Virus record (IMG/VR): IMGVR_UViG_3300009285_011135
Span: 1 to 39,678 of that record
Strand: one strand, 5' to 3'
From: a virus
Length of the DNA: 39,678 nt
The position numbers and the translations under genes were made by a program. Position 1 is the first letter of the stretch, and each line of letters begins with the position of its first letter. Shown here one piece after another: positions 23,501-30,895 of the stretch. The notes beneath the pieces are model-generated. The model was given only the letters and a program-made list of their open reading frames with translations, was not told the DNA's origin and did no database searches.

Positions 23501-24376
23501 TTACGCCTTGGCGGCCAGAGCATCGATGAGCGCGGAATAGTCGGCCTCGGCGATGAACTGCCGCTGATTCTCTAGCTCGGCGGAGACCCGCGATAATGCC
23601 TCTGTTCCGGAGGCCGATGCGATTTTCGCACGGAAATTTTTGACCACGATTCGCGCCCGGCGCTGTTCCGGAGATTCCGCGGCAGGCAGGTTGGTCGGAC
23701 CCGTCGGATCGGTCTGAGGGGTACCGGCGTTGGACGGGGGCACTGCCGGCGGCTTCTGGCGCCGCTGGGTTGGGCCCGGTGCCGCGGTTTGAACGGCATC
23801 TGCATCCTCATCGGCTGCCGCCAGGTTCAGCAGATTGGCGAGCAGCGCCTTCCGCGCGCTCGTGCATGCCTTCGCCGTGGCCTTCTCGCCGCGGTCCTCG
23901 CCGTCGCCAGTCGCCAGAACTTCGATCCACTGGCCGGAGGAGTGCATCAGGCGGCCGACCATCCAGACCCGTGCCCGCCACATCGTTTTCCCCTCGCCAC
24001 TCTCTCGGGAACCCAGATCGAGGTGTCCCGACTGGGTAACGAGAAGCGAGAGTCCATGCGTTGCGAGGGGTCGGCGAACCGTAGCGGTGTGGTCGGAGAG
24101 GGTGGGGTACCGGTAATGGTCGTAGCGGTTCTCGCCAGATTTGGGCATTTCCTGCATGTCCCCTTGAGCGGCGGCCAGAGCCGCGGCGAGCTCCGAAATA
24201 TCCGGAGAGGTCGAGAACGCCGAGCCTCGTGCAATGGGCGTCCCGCCCATTTTGAGTGGAATGGGCATCCGGCCCATTGTGGGTTTCCCATCAATCGGCG
24301 TTCCCGGCGAGACCTCATAATCGTCGATCTCATCGAACATGGTTCGTTCGGTCGGAACTTGGTCATTGTCGCCCAT
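23501..24376 (-). CDS. ERF-family single-strand annealing protein
   Basis: A 291-residue protein from the ATG at 24374-24376, with AAAGGAGA seven bases upstream. The ERF core is clear: ELAAALAAAQGDMQEMPKSG, RYDHYRYPTLSDHTATVRRP, THGLSLLVTQSG, MVGRLMHSSGQWIEVLATG and GEKATAKACTSARKALLANL. ERF proteins anneal complementary single strands in phage recombination. A flexible linker follows, with TDPTGPTNLP encoded by an octamer repeat (23693-23717), then a helical tail. It is unusual to find a recombination gene in the middle of the tail operon, between a tape-measure-side gene and DUF1353; normally it is in the early region. Confidence 0.8.
   Translation of the reverse strand: MGDNDQVPTERTMFDEIDDYEVSPGTPIDGKPTMGRMPIPLKMGGTPIARGSAFSTSPDISELAAALAAAQGDMQEMPKSGENRYDHYRYPTLSDHTATVRRPLATHGLSLLVTQSGHLDLGSRESGEGKTMWRARVWMVGRLMHSSGQWIEVLATGDGEDRGEKATAKACTSARKALLANLLNLAAADEDADAVQTAAPGPTQRRQKPPAVPPSNAGTPQTDPTGPTNLPAAESPEQRRARIVVKNFRAKIASASGTEALSRVSAELENQRQFIAEADYSALIDALAAKA
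23693..23717. repeat. Octamer repeat in the ERF linker
   Basis: GGTCGGACCCGTCGGATCGG, read on the minus strand as TDPTGPT. Same family as in the DUF488 and glycosyltransferase linkers. Confidence 0.65.
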
Positions 24377-24390
24377 AATTTTCTCCTTTG

Positions 24391-24795
24391 TCAGCTTGCG
24401 AACAACCCCGTCCACACGGCCCGTACAACCCACAGGCCGCTCCCGTAGGCGCTGGAGACCTGCCCCTTTAGCTTCGGCGAGCCATCAGGGAAACGGACAT
24501 CGAGCAACTGGAGGTTACTCCAGGTGACATTTCCGGATGTGACCAGACTGGCGAGTGTCCCGGTGTAGGCCGTCAGGAGCTGGGGATACGTCGTCAGGAT
24601 CAGTGTTTTTGCGGCGTCTTCGGTGGCGGCCCGTTCCCACGTCAGTATCTGGAACGGTTCCGCGTGGGCCGCCTGTTGGGTGGCCCAATTGCCGTCGCAA
24701 CCGGCCCGGCGTGCGATGGCCAGATCAGCCTGCAGCGGAGTGGGCGAGAATTGGATGATCGAAAAACTATGGCCGGCGAGCGTTGGCTGGCTCAA
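24391..24795 (-). CDS. Small tail protein, unknown
   Basis: A 134-residue protein whose ATG overlaps the end of the tape-measure gene by four bases. Strand and helix pattern: QPTLAGHSFSIIQFSPTPLQ, TLILTTYPQLLTAYTGTLAS, NVTWSNLQLLDVRFPDGSPK, ending in GSGLWVVRAVWTGLFAS. It has the size and place of a distal-tail or tail-completion protein after the tape measure. No family recognised. Confidence 0.6.
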   Translation of the reverse strand: MSQPTLAGHSFSIIQFSPTPLQADLAIARRAGCDGNWATQQAAHAEPFQILTWERAATEDAAKTLILTTYPQLLTAYTGTLASLVTSGNVTWSNLQLLDVRFPDGSPKLKGQVSSAYGSGLWVVRAVWTGLFAS

Positions 24796-26183
24796 TGTGC
24801 GGCCTCCGTGAGTCGGCTGTTGAGCGCCTTCATTTCGTCCAGGATATCGGAGAGGATTTTGGGCGAGTCGGCCGCCCCGATGCCCGTCTCTGACCGATAT
24901 CGGGCGATATCGGCCTCGGTGTATCCGGGCCGCGTTTGGCGGAGAGCGGTTTCAGGCCCCGCGCCGAGCGCCATCGAGAGCTTCAATTCCTTCTCCCTGA
25001 GTCCCACGAGGAGCTCGTCCAGCCCGCCCCGCTTTTCCTCTGCGGTGCGCAGCCATCGGGTAGTCAATTCGCCCTCCATGCCGGCGATCTCGTCGGTCCG
25101 TTTTGCGCGTTCGAGCTGCACGTCCATCGCTTGCATCTGAAGTTGACGCCGGAATTCAGGGTCAGCGGCAAATTGGGCCTGGCGCTGGACAAATACGTTC
25201 CCGCTCTCCCCGGCCCTGATCTGCTGTTCGATGTCCCTGGGTTGCGCGGCCATCAGCGCCCGGATGGAATCGGACTGGGTTTTGAAAACGGTCTCTATGA
25301 GCGCCGAATCGCGTTCGAGCATGGCCAGGCGCCGTTCTGGGCCGGCCTCGGCAAAGCGCCTCAACGCCTCCGGGGCGCGGCGCTCCGGCTCGACCTTCTC
25401 CGTCAGTTTCTGGAAGAGGCTCGATGCGCCTTCGGCCGCGCCCGTCGCCTTCAGGCTCGCCAGGACGAAGGCCATGCCGGTCTCGACCTCGCCGCCCCCG
25501 GCGGTGAACTCAGCGACGGCCTTCCTGCCGCCGCGCTCGAATTTGGTGCCGAACTTGCCGGTGAGTTCTCCGGTAATGGTGGCCAGGTCGGCCAGGTCGC
25601 CGACGGTTTTTTTGGCGTCCAATTTTGACATGGTCCCGAGCAGGCCGGCGAACTTTTCGAGTTCCGGGGCAGTGAGGATTCCCGCGGCCGGCGCGGTTTT
25701 CATGACGTCAAACAGTTCTTGGATTCTCTCGATGCCTGCATCCGGGAGCTCGCCGCGGAGGCCCCGGTACGCGCCGACCGCGGCCTCTTCGGTCATGAGC
25801 GGCCCCTTGCGGAATCGGAGCATTTGGCGGACCTCTCTGGAGATGGGCATATCGCCGGCCCCGAGGATCGCGGCGCGGATGTCATCCTGGATTTTAATCG
25901 AGTGCTTGGCGGCCTCGTCCATCTCGGCGATCGCCTGGCTGATTAGGTATCGGATCCCGCTGACCGCGGCGCCGACGGTGGCGAATCCCACGACCATGCT
26001 CCGGGCCTGGCTCATCACCGATGCGCCGAGGTTCTGGAACGAGGATCGGGTCTTTTCGGTCTCCCTGCCGATTTTGCTGATCCCGCCTTCGATCTCAGAT
26101 TCCTTCCGGATGATCGAATCGTAGTCCTGGAGCAACTTCGCCGCTTTGGATGACATGACGACTGAGACGTTTCCACCGGCCAT
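24792..26183 (-). CDS. Tape-measure protein
   Basis: A 463-residue protein, short for a tape measure. It has an N-terminal helical region (LLQDYDSIIRKESEIEGGIS), a hydrophobic stretch MVVGFATVGAAVSGIRYLIS near residues 62-82, long helical segments (GMAFVLASLKATGAAEGASS, MLERDSALIETVFKTQSDSI) and a helix-rich C-terminus. Placed after the tail tube and chaperone-like genes, it fits the role that sets tail length. At a helix rise of 1.5 angstrom per residue, 463 residues predict a tail of about 70 nm. Its ATG overlaps the stop of the preceding gene. Confidence 0.7.
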   Translation of the reverse strand: MAGGNVSVVMSSKAAKLLQDYDSIIRKESEIEGGISKIGRETEKTRSSFQNLGASVMSQARSMVVGFATVGAAVSGIRYLISQAIAEMDEAAKHSIKIQDDIRAAILGAGDMPISREVRQMLRFRKGPLMTEEAAVGAYRGLRGELPDAGIERIQELFDVMKTAPAAGILTAPELEKFAGLLGTMSKLDAKKTVGDLADLATITGELTGKFGTKFERGGRKAVAEFTAGGGEVETGMAFVLASLKATGAAEGASSLFQKLTEKVEPERRAPEALRRFAEAGPERRLAMLERDSALIETVFKTQSDSIRALMAAQPRDIEQQIRAGESGNVFVQRQAQFAADPEFRRQLQMQAMDVQLERAKRTDEIAGMEGELTTRWLRTAEEKRGGLDELLVGLREKELKLSMALGAGPETALRQTRPGYTEADIARYRSETGIGAADSPKILSDILDEMKALNSRLTEAAH

Positions 26184-26794
26184 TAGAGCAGCTCCATGGT
26201 GAGAGTGGTGTTCTCGACCCGCAGAGTCTCGGTGATCGCGTGCTCGATGAACTTAACGAGTTCTTCGATCTCGGCTGAATTAAACGCGCTGAGCATGGCG
26301 CGGAAGGTTTCTTTGGCCGTCTCGCTGTAGCCGACACGCCATTGCCTGGGGTCATTTGCTCCGAATTTCTTTCGCGCCTGGGGCCGTCCGAAATACATCC
26401 GGCCGACGACTCGATTGGCACTGCCGCTGATGGCGATGCGGCCCAACACGTTCTGCCTCAGATTCCCGGAGGCGATCAATGGGAATCGCTTTGGCTTGAG
26501 TTCCATCGGCGGCTGGCTGGGAGGGTCCTTCAGGCGCGCGCGGGCTTCCCGTTGCGCTGCGCGCCGCCACGCGGCATACAGCCGGTAATAGACGAGCGAG
26601 TACCGGGAGTAGCCCTCGGCGGTGAAATGGATGGGAACGATCTCACGGTGCCAGTAGGCCATCATTGCCTGGAGCGCCGCCTTCTCCGCCTCCCGCAGAG
26701 CCTGCCTGCCCGCGGCGCCCTTGAGCCCGAATTGCCGCGGCTTCAGGCCGCTCAGGTACCGCAGAATCTCATTTTTCGGGATGGTCTTGGCCAT
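26183..26794 (-). CDS. Unknown phage protein between chaperone and tape measure
   Basis: A 203-residue protein, helical and very basic. ILRYLSGLKPRQFGLKGAAG, EAEKAALQAMMAYWHREIVP, RYSLVYYRLYAAWRRAAQRE, SGNLRQNVLGRIAISGSANR and LVKFIEHAITETLRVENTTL are the main segments. RMYFGRPQARKKFG gives an HK97-gp10-like feel, but no family is established. It could be a tail-completion or minor tail protein. Its start is separated from the chaperone-like gene by repeats and a short hairpin, with no strong ribosome-binding site. Confidence 0.55.
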   Translation of the reverse strand: MAKTIPKNEILRYLSGLKPRQFGLKGAAGRQALREAEKAALQAMMAYWHREIVPIHFTAEGYSRYSLVYYRLYAAWRRAAQREARARLKDPPSQPPMELKPKRFPLIASGNLRQNVLGRIAISGSANRVVGRMYFGRPQARKKFGANDPRQWRVGYSETAKETFRAMLSAFNSAEIEELVKFIEHAITETLRVENTTLTMELL

Positions 26795-26812
26795 GGGAAT
26801 CTTAAGAGCTCA

Positions 26813-26887
26813 ACGCAAGGGCGCAAGGCACTCAAATAAAAAGTCGGCTTTGTTTGCGTCTTTGCGTCCTTCGTCTTTGCGTTTCGT
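26813..26887. repeat. GCAAGG/TTTGCGTC repeats around a short hairpin
   Basis: ACGCAAGGGCGCAAGG (about 26816-26831) and a later TTGCGTCTTTGCGTCC array flank AAAGTCGGCTTTG, a small hairpin. The coding-strand orientation puts them between the chaperone-like gene and the next gene. Confidence 0.6.
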
Positions 26888-26984
26888 CTATCCGGTCATC
26901 ATCACGTCCGCCCACGTGGGCAGATATCCATCAGCCTGACCGGCTATCCAGAGCCGGTGGATTGAGTCGCCTCCTTTTTTTTTT
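26888..26984 (-). other. Probable -1 frameshift site and extension in the tail-chaperone-like gene
   Basis: On the coding strand GAC GAA AAA AAA AAG G contains A10 (26975-26984). A -1 shift there replaces the zero-frame ending (EATQSTGSG) with a 28-residue tail GGDSIHRLWIAGQADGYL then PTWADVMMTG, stopping at 26888-26890. The tail reads like a real protein sequence. A missing or extra base in the homopolymer is the alternative explanation. Confidence 0.6.
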
Positions 26985-27717
26985 CGTCAAGGATAATCTG
27001 GCGGAGACGCGGGAAATCGAGGGCGGCCTCGATGATGCCCCACTCCGGACTCGGGCGCTCGAGGGGCCGGACTGCGATGTTCGCCTCGTTCAGCAGCCCC
27101 AGGGCGCTGCAGTCGAATGCGCCGAGCCGGTAATTCCAGCCGAGCGCCTGCGCGGCCAGGTCGAACCAATCGCGGTCCGTGGGGATAGGTGCATCCGTGG
27201 CCCGAGTCCCGAAGACGATCTCGCCGATGGCAAAGACCTTCTCGGAGAATGCGCGGAACCGCGGCATGGGCTGATAGATGACATTCCCATCACGATCGAG
27301 GGAGAGCGTCCGCGGGAATTTCCGGGCGCACGGGACGTGCCAGCGATTGCCGTCGGCCAGGAGCACGTCGTAGCCCTCTAGGATGCCGTGGCGCAGAAGC
27401 TCCGCCGGGCGGGGTGGCGAATCACTCCGCCACCCCACCCAGAGCGGAGAACCCCGATGCGCAAACTGTGTCCAGGTCTCCGCGCCGAAATCGGCGCAGT
27501 CGATCTGATAGGGATAATCGGGATCGTCGGGCCTACGATGGGTGGCGCAGAATCCGGCGAGCCCGTCGGGGCCGCGGGTGACGCCGCGGTAATGGGTTTC
27601 GAGGGCGAAGCCCAGTGCCTGTGCCGTTGCGGCAGACAGGCCGATGGGGGCGCCCTTTAGGGCCGCCAGGGCGGCCCCCTGCGTGGCTGCGGCGGGGATG
27701 TAGTAGATGAGGTCCAT
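26944..27717 (-). CDS. Tail-assembly-chaperone-like protein with frameshift
   Basis: A 257-residue protein in zero frame; about 276 residues if -1 shifted at the A10. N-terminal IYYIPAAATQGAALAALKGA, then YPYQIDCADFGAETW, GYDVLLADGNRWHVPCARKF, FAIGEIVFGTRA and FDLAAQALGWNYRLGAFDCS, ending LRQIILDEKKK. It lies between the major tail protein and the tape measure, the lambda G/GT position, where a frameshifted chaperone is conserved in many long-tailed phages. The family is not recognised by sequence, so the chaperone role rests on position plus the A10. The leader is a GTAAACAGT repeat with no clear ribosome-binding site. Confidence 0.6.
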   Translation of the reverse strand: MDLIYYIPAAATQGAALAALKGAPIGLSAATAQALGFALETHYRGVTRGPDGLAGFCATHRRPDDPDYPYQIDCADFGAETWTQFAHRGSPLWVGWRSDSPPRPAELLRHGILEGYDVLLADGNRWHVPCARKFPRTLSLDRDGNVIYQPMPRFRAFSEKVFAIGEIVFGTRATDAPIPTDRDWFDLAAQALGWNYRLGAFDCSALGLLNEANIAVRPLERPSPEWGIIEAALDFPRLRQIILDEKKKEATQSTGSG

Positions 27718-27738
27718 CGGGGTAGACGGATAGGAATA

Positions 27739-27769
27739 AACAGTAAACAGTAAACAGTAAACAGTTAGG
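27739..27769. repeat. GTAAACAGT repeats upstream of the chaperone-like gene
   Basis: Four TAAACAGT units fill the gap between the tail-tube stop and the chaperone-like start. On the coding strand ACTGTTTACTGTTTACTGTT precedes TCCTATCCGTCTACCCCG and the ATG. No Shine-Dalgarno is seen. Confidence 0.7.
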
Positions 27770-28670
27770 GCAAGGCCGAGTCAGCGATCTGAATGAAATC
27801 GTTCGTACTCTTGCGGATCTGGGCGTAGCCGACGGCCATCGTCTGGCGGCCGAGGTTCAGGGTCCGGAAGTGAAACATGCCAGCCTCAATGGTCAGTTTT
27901 TTCGAATCCGCACTGGCGGAGAACCTGGCGCCAGGCGCGGCCTTGGCTAAATAGACCAATACGTTCGAGGTGACGTTCACCGCGTCCAGACCGAGCGTGG
28001 CAAGCACATCCATATCTCGACATGAGAATTGGAGAAATGGCTCGGACTGCTCGATGCTGGCCCACTCCGGCAAATTGGCGTCTCCGTATACGACGTCGGA
28101 CTGGTGCCCGAATCCGATGCGGGCATCAACGACCCATGGAACCTCCGTCCCGTTCACGCTGATGTAATTCCGCTTCCACGCCTGGGCCGCGCCGAGCGTC
28201 GCGGGCAGGGCGACGTTCGAGTTGAGAACCACAATATTGTTGGAGCCGTCATGGCTGGCCTGGCACTCGGCGGACATGGTGACCGGTCCCTGTCCCGGGA
28301 TGACCAAATCCACGGGATAGAGTACTCCGGCCGCGATGACGAGGTTTTTGTGAACGCTCCCCGTGGCGTAGCCGGTGCGGTCCTTTTTCGCGAGGTATGC
28401 GGTCAGGCCGGTATCACCGGAGCCAGTATCGATCGCGATTCCCTTGACGCCGATGTTCGTCAACATCGTCGCCACGTCGGTGGACCGGAAATTGAGGGTG
28501 GGACGCTGGGCATCCTCGGAGACCCATTGGGGACCGAGGTCGGTATCCCCTCGCACGAGCATCGCTTGGATTCCCTTATCGAGCGTGCCGTCCTGGATGC
28601 CGGCAATCGTGATGCCCTCGACCGTGGTCGTATCGATCAGGACTCCCCCGACCCCATAAACGGTAGCCAT
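27765..28670 (-). CDS. Major tail (tube) protein
   Basis: A 301-residue protein with GAGGGG before the ATG at 28668-28670. It is beta-rich with an ordered fold: MATVYGVGGVLIDTTTVEG, TIAGIQDGTLDKGIQAMLVR, LNFRSTDVATMLTNIGVKGI, and AWKRNYISVNGTEVPWVVDA with GFGHQSDVVYGDANLPEWA and EAGMFHFRTLNLGRQTMAVG. Size and place, directly before the chaperone-like and tape-measure genes, match a long-tailed phage tube protein. No family name is claimed beyond that. Confidence 0.65.
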   Translation of the reverse strand: MATVYGVGGVLIDTTTVEGITIAGIQDGTLDKGIQAMLVRGDTDLGPQWVSEDAQRPTLNFRSTDVATMLTNIGVKGIAIDTGSGDTGLTAYLAKKDRTGYATGSVHKNLVIAAGVLYPVDLVIPGQGPVTMSAECQASHDGSNNIVVLNSNVALPATLGAAQAWKRNYISVNGTEVPWVVDARIGFGHQSDVVYGDANLPEWASIEQSEPFLQFSCRDMDVLATLGLDAVNVTSNVLVYLAKAAPGARFSASADSKKLTIEAGMFHFRTLNLGRQTMAVGYAQIRKSTNDFIQIADSALP

Positions 28671-28691
28671 TATTTGGTCCCCCTCACGTTT

Positions 28692-29183
28692 TCAGTCCGT
28701 GGACGTGGAAAATCTGTAGGTGCTCCGGATGACATCTCCGGCGCTATCGTCGTCCGTATAGAGTCCGCGCTCCTCGCGCATCGGCGTCTCCGTCTCCGAG
28801 ATATCACCGAATCGCGTCTGGCCGACCGTGCGTTGCCCGGTCTGCATCTCGTTGAGGATGGCGCCGACGTGGTTGTCGTGGATCACGAAACTGTCCTTTT
28901 CATCGATGCCCGCGGGAACTGAGTAAAACGTCACGTCCACGCCGCAGGCCTGTTCGCCGGTGAGGAATTCCGGGGTATCCCTGCGATGCCCGAATCCGAT
29001 GCGTTTCACGAGCGCGCAGGGGAACGTTACGTTTCCGATCAGCTCGTGCCAGTGGATGTAAGCTGCAGCGGCATCGGCATCCGCGGCGCCGGTCCACGAC
29101 TGGAACGTGGCCGACGCTGCAATCAAGTCTTCGATGCCGTCGAGCGGCAGCGAGAGGTCTCCGGATGGGGTTGCAGCGGGCAT
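28692..29183 (-). CDS. Tail-terminator/head-tail joining-like protein
   Basis: A 163-residue protein with GAGG close before the ATG. Segments: LDGIEDLIAASATFQSWTG, AAYIHWHELIGNVTFPCALV, FGHRRDTPEFLTGEQACGVD, FVIHDNHVGAILNEMQTGQR and DVIRSTYRFSTSTD. The DUF-like pattern of a small alpha/beta protein reading Leu-Ile-Ala-Ser near the start and ending in beta-strands fits tail-terminator or minor-tail-completion proteins found between the capsid and tube genes. No firm family assignment. Confidence 0.55.
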   Translation of the reverse strand: MPAATPSGDLSLPLDGIEDLIAASATFQSWTGAADADAAAAYIHWHELIGNVTFPCALVKRIGFGHRRDTPEFLTGEQACGVDVTFYSVPAGIDEKDSFVIHDNHVGAILNEMQTGQRTVGQTRFGDISETETPMREERGLYTDDDSAGDVIRSTYRFSTSTD

Positions 29184-29202
29184 TGGAACCTCAGAAGTGA
29201 AC

Positions 29203-29229
29203 CCTGCCTGCGCCGCCGCGGCAGGCAGG
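29203..29229. repeat. CCTGCC...GGCAGG hairpin repeat
   Basis: CCTGCCTG, a CGCCGCC centre, and GCGGCAGGCAGG, identical to the copy at 8657-8683, in the gap between two head-tail genes. A TGCGTCTTTGCGTTTC repeat follows. Confidence 0.75.
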
Positions 29230-29246
29230 TGCGTCTTTGCGTTTCA

Positions 29247-29588
29247 TCATATCCGTTGGCCCTTCCGGATCATGGCCTCCTCGTGGATCCCGGTCACCTG
29301 GTCGAGTTCGCCATCATGGGCGATCACGTCATAGACCCGGCCATCCACGGCAAACTTGTCTCGGTTGGTCTTGTCCTTTCCGATGGTGATGGCCGGGGGC
29401 GTGGAGGTGAAGACGATCCGGCACGTTTTAGTCAGCGTGCCTTCAATAACAGTTTCATCCGTGGGCCGGAACACGATGCAAGTGTAATCGGCGGCCGCGG
29501 CCCCGACCGGGGTATAGACGACGTTCTCGCCGAAATGATCGGCGAGAACGGTTTCGGCATCGGCGGTGAGAATATCGAAAACGGACAT
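29247..29588 (-). CDS. Head-tail joining-like protein
   Basis: A 113-residue protein. SVFDILTADAETVLADHFGE, VVYTPVGAAAADYTCIVFRP, RIVFTSTPPAITIGKDKTNR and DKFAVDGRVYDVIAHDGELD. The final strand pair VTGIHEEAMIRKG, after a Val-Tyr-Asp-Val-Ile motif, is the layout of small head-tail attachment proteins (lambda FII-like). Its ATG is directly preceded by the shared repeat leader (29589-29645) and has no other ribosome-binding site. Located immediately downstream of the capsid gene. Confidence 0.6.
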   Translation of the reverse strand: MSVFDILTADAETVLADHFGENVVYTPVGAAAADYTCIVFRPTDETVIEGTLTKTCRIVFTSTPPAITIGKDKTNRDKFAVDGRVYDVIAHDGELDQVTGIHEEAMIRKGQRI

Positions 29589-29645
29589 GGTGAACAGTGA
29601 ACAGTGAATCCGCCTGCGGCGGAAACAGTGAACAGTAAACAGTGA
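29589..29645. repeat. Second copy of the GTGAACAGT/CCGCC-hairpin leader
   Basis: On the coding strand: CACTGTTTACTGTTCACTG, TTTCCGCCGCAGGCGGATTC and ACTGTTCACTGTTCACC, then ATG. It matches the leader at 18159-18212 almost unit for unit, including the perfect TCCGCC-GCA-GGCGGA hairpin. Confidence 0.8.
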
Positions 29646-29667
29646 GGCTCTTTACTGTTCACTGTTT
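29623..29667 (-). terminator. 17-bp perfect inverted repeat after the capsid gene
   Basis: AAACAGTGAACAGTAAA (29623-29639) and TTTACTGTTCACTGTTT (29651-29667) pair perfectly with an 11-base loop. It is formed by GTGAACAGT repeats in opposite orientation. No U-run follows; it may act as a processing or attenuation hairpin between capsid and joining genes. Confidence 0.55.
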
Positions 29668-29699
29668 ATTGTTTACTTCTTTCTTTACTAAGTATGGGA

Positions 29700-29733
29700 C
29701 CGGGGCGGCTCCATTACCGGACTGCCGCCCCGG
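29700..29733 (-). terminator. GC-rich hairpin just after the capsid gene
   Basis: CCGGGGCGGC (29700-29709) pairs perfectly with GCCGCCCCGG (29724-29733), loop of 14 bases. It starts 24 bases past the capsid stop on the minus strand. No U-run follows, so it is a partial terminator or RNA-stability element. Confidence 0.6.
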
Positions 29734-29756
29734 TGCCCATGACCCTGACGACGATG

Positions 29757-30725
29757 CTACGCGTGGGCTCCGGTCAGCCGGTAGCCGCAGAGTTCCTCGA
29801 CCAGTTCGATCTTTTCGTGGCGGCGTGCCCGGATGTAACGCGTCCGCGTTGCCTCGTCGTAGTACTCCTCGGTGCGGAAATTCCGTTCCGAGTCGTCCCC
29901 CGTCCAGTGGAGGGTTCTGCTGAGCGTCAATCCGTGGCGGCCCTGAAGGGTCGGCGCGGGATCGACGTAGCCGACGAGGACGGTGCCGACGGGCCACATC
30001 ACGGCGAGGGAAGCGGTCTGGCCTTTATCCGCTGAGTCCTTGAGGCCCTGATGGACGATGACCTCCGCGACATCGAAAATTTTGGCGAGCAGCGGATCGC
30101 TCGGCCGCTTGAAATCGTCGCTGTTGAACGCGCCGAGTTTGTCGATGATCTCGTCGCATTCGCGGAGGTCGCCGTAGGCCTCTTTGCCCATGCAGACCAT
30201 GTTGGGCCAGCGGCCAGTCGATTTCCAGATCGCCTCAGAGGCGGTCCGGATATCTGCGATCGGCGTAGCCGTGCTGTGACTGGAAAACGCGGCGGTAACG
30301 GCGGAGGTCTGCGTGACGCCCGCTCCGGTGATCAGGCTGATGCAGTCCTTTTCGAACTCTCGGTTCACGATGAGCAGGGCGAGCTCGGCGGCTTCGATTT
30401 CCGCATCGAAATACTGAGCGGCCTCCGCAGCCATGGAGTCCTCGACGGCGACCTGGTGGCCGCGTTCCTTGGTGTTGTAATTCGCCTCGGTGTATCCGAA
30501 CACCGTGGTGGGATACGAACCGGTCCGGCGCGCGGTGTCCTTCGCTTTGATGAACTCCTCGCGGTCGATTTTCTTGTAAGTGCCCGACCGCGTGGGCACA
30601 TCGGCTATGGGGCAAAGCATCGCGCCTCGGTAATTGGCGAGCTCGCCGGCCTTGTCCCATTCGTCATAGACCGAATCCCGAAGGTCCGGTCGGGTGACGG
30701 CTGAGGATGGTTGGGGTCCTGCCAT
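29757..30725 (-). CDS. Major capsid protein
   Basis: A 322-residue protein with AGGAGA before its ATG. It follows the major-capsid layout: an N-terminal arm with SVYDEWDKAGELANYRGAML, DVPTRSGTYKKIDREEFIKA and RGHQVAVEDSMAAEAAQYFD, then AELALLIVNREFEKDCISLI, IADIRTASEAIWKSTGRWPN followed by MVCMGKEAYGDL, then LLAKIFDVAEVIVHQGLKDS, SLAVMWPVGTVLVGYVDPAP and RTRYIRARRHEKIELVEELC. These blocks (a helix-WP-N-V-MG segment, then an F-x-V-V segment) are typical of HK97-fold capsid proteins of the lambda E-like type. Bracketed by hairpins on both sides, which fits its need for the highest expression. Confidence 0.8.
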   Translation of the reverse strand: MAGPQPSSAVTRPDLRDSVYDEWDKAGELANYRGAMLCPIADVPTRSGTYKKIDREEFIKAKDTARRTGSYPTTVFGYTEANYNTKERGHQVAVEDSMAAEAAQYFDAEIEAAELALLIVNREFEKDCISLITGAGVTQTSAVTAAFSSHSTATPIADIRTASEAIWKSTGRWPNMVCMGKEAYGDLRECDEIIDKLGAFNSDDFKRPSDPLLAKIFDVAEVIVHQGLKDSADKGQTASLAVMWPVGTVLVGYVDPAPTLQGRHGLTLSRTLHWTGDDSERNFRTEEYYDEATRTRYIRARRHEKIELVEELCGYRLTGAHA

Positions 30726-30816
30726 GGTTAGGTCTCCTGTTTAGTGCGGTCGCAAGGGCCGCGTGGGGAAGCCTCTGCCACTCGAGGCGGGCGCCACCAA
30801 TCCCCGGACCGTCCGC

Positions 30817-30832
30817 CGCGCCGTGAGGCGCG
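30817..30832 (-). terminator. Short GC hairpin upstream of the capsid gene
   Basis: CGCGCC-GTGA-GGCGCG, a perfect 6-bp stem with a four-base loop, inside the 170-base gap between the small gene and the capsid gene. That gap otherwise holds no convincing gene. Confidence 0.4.
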
Positions 30833-30895
30833 ACGGATTGAATCCGGTTCGTTCTCGACCTGGCGGCGACGTGGCGTTCGCGTTCGCTGATCGGG

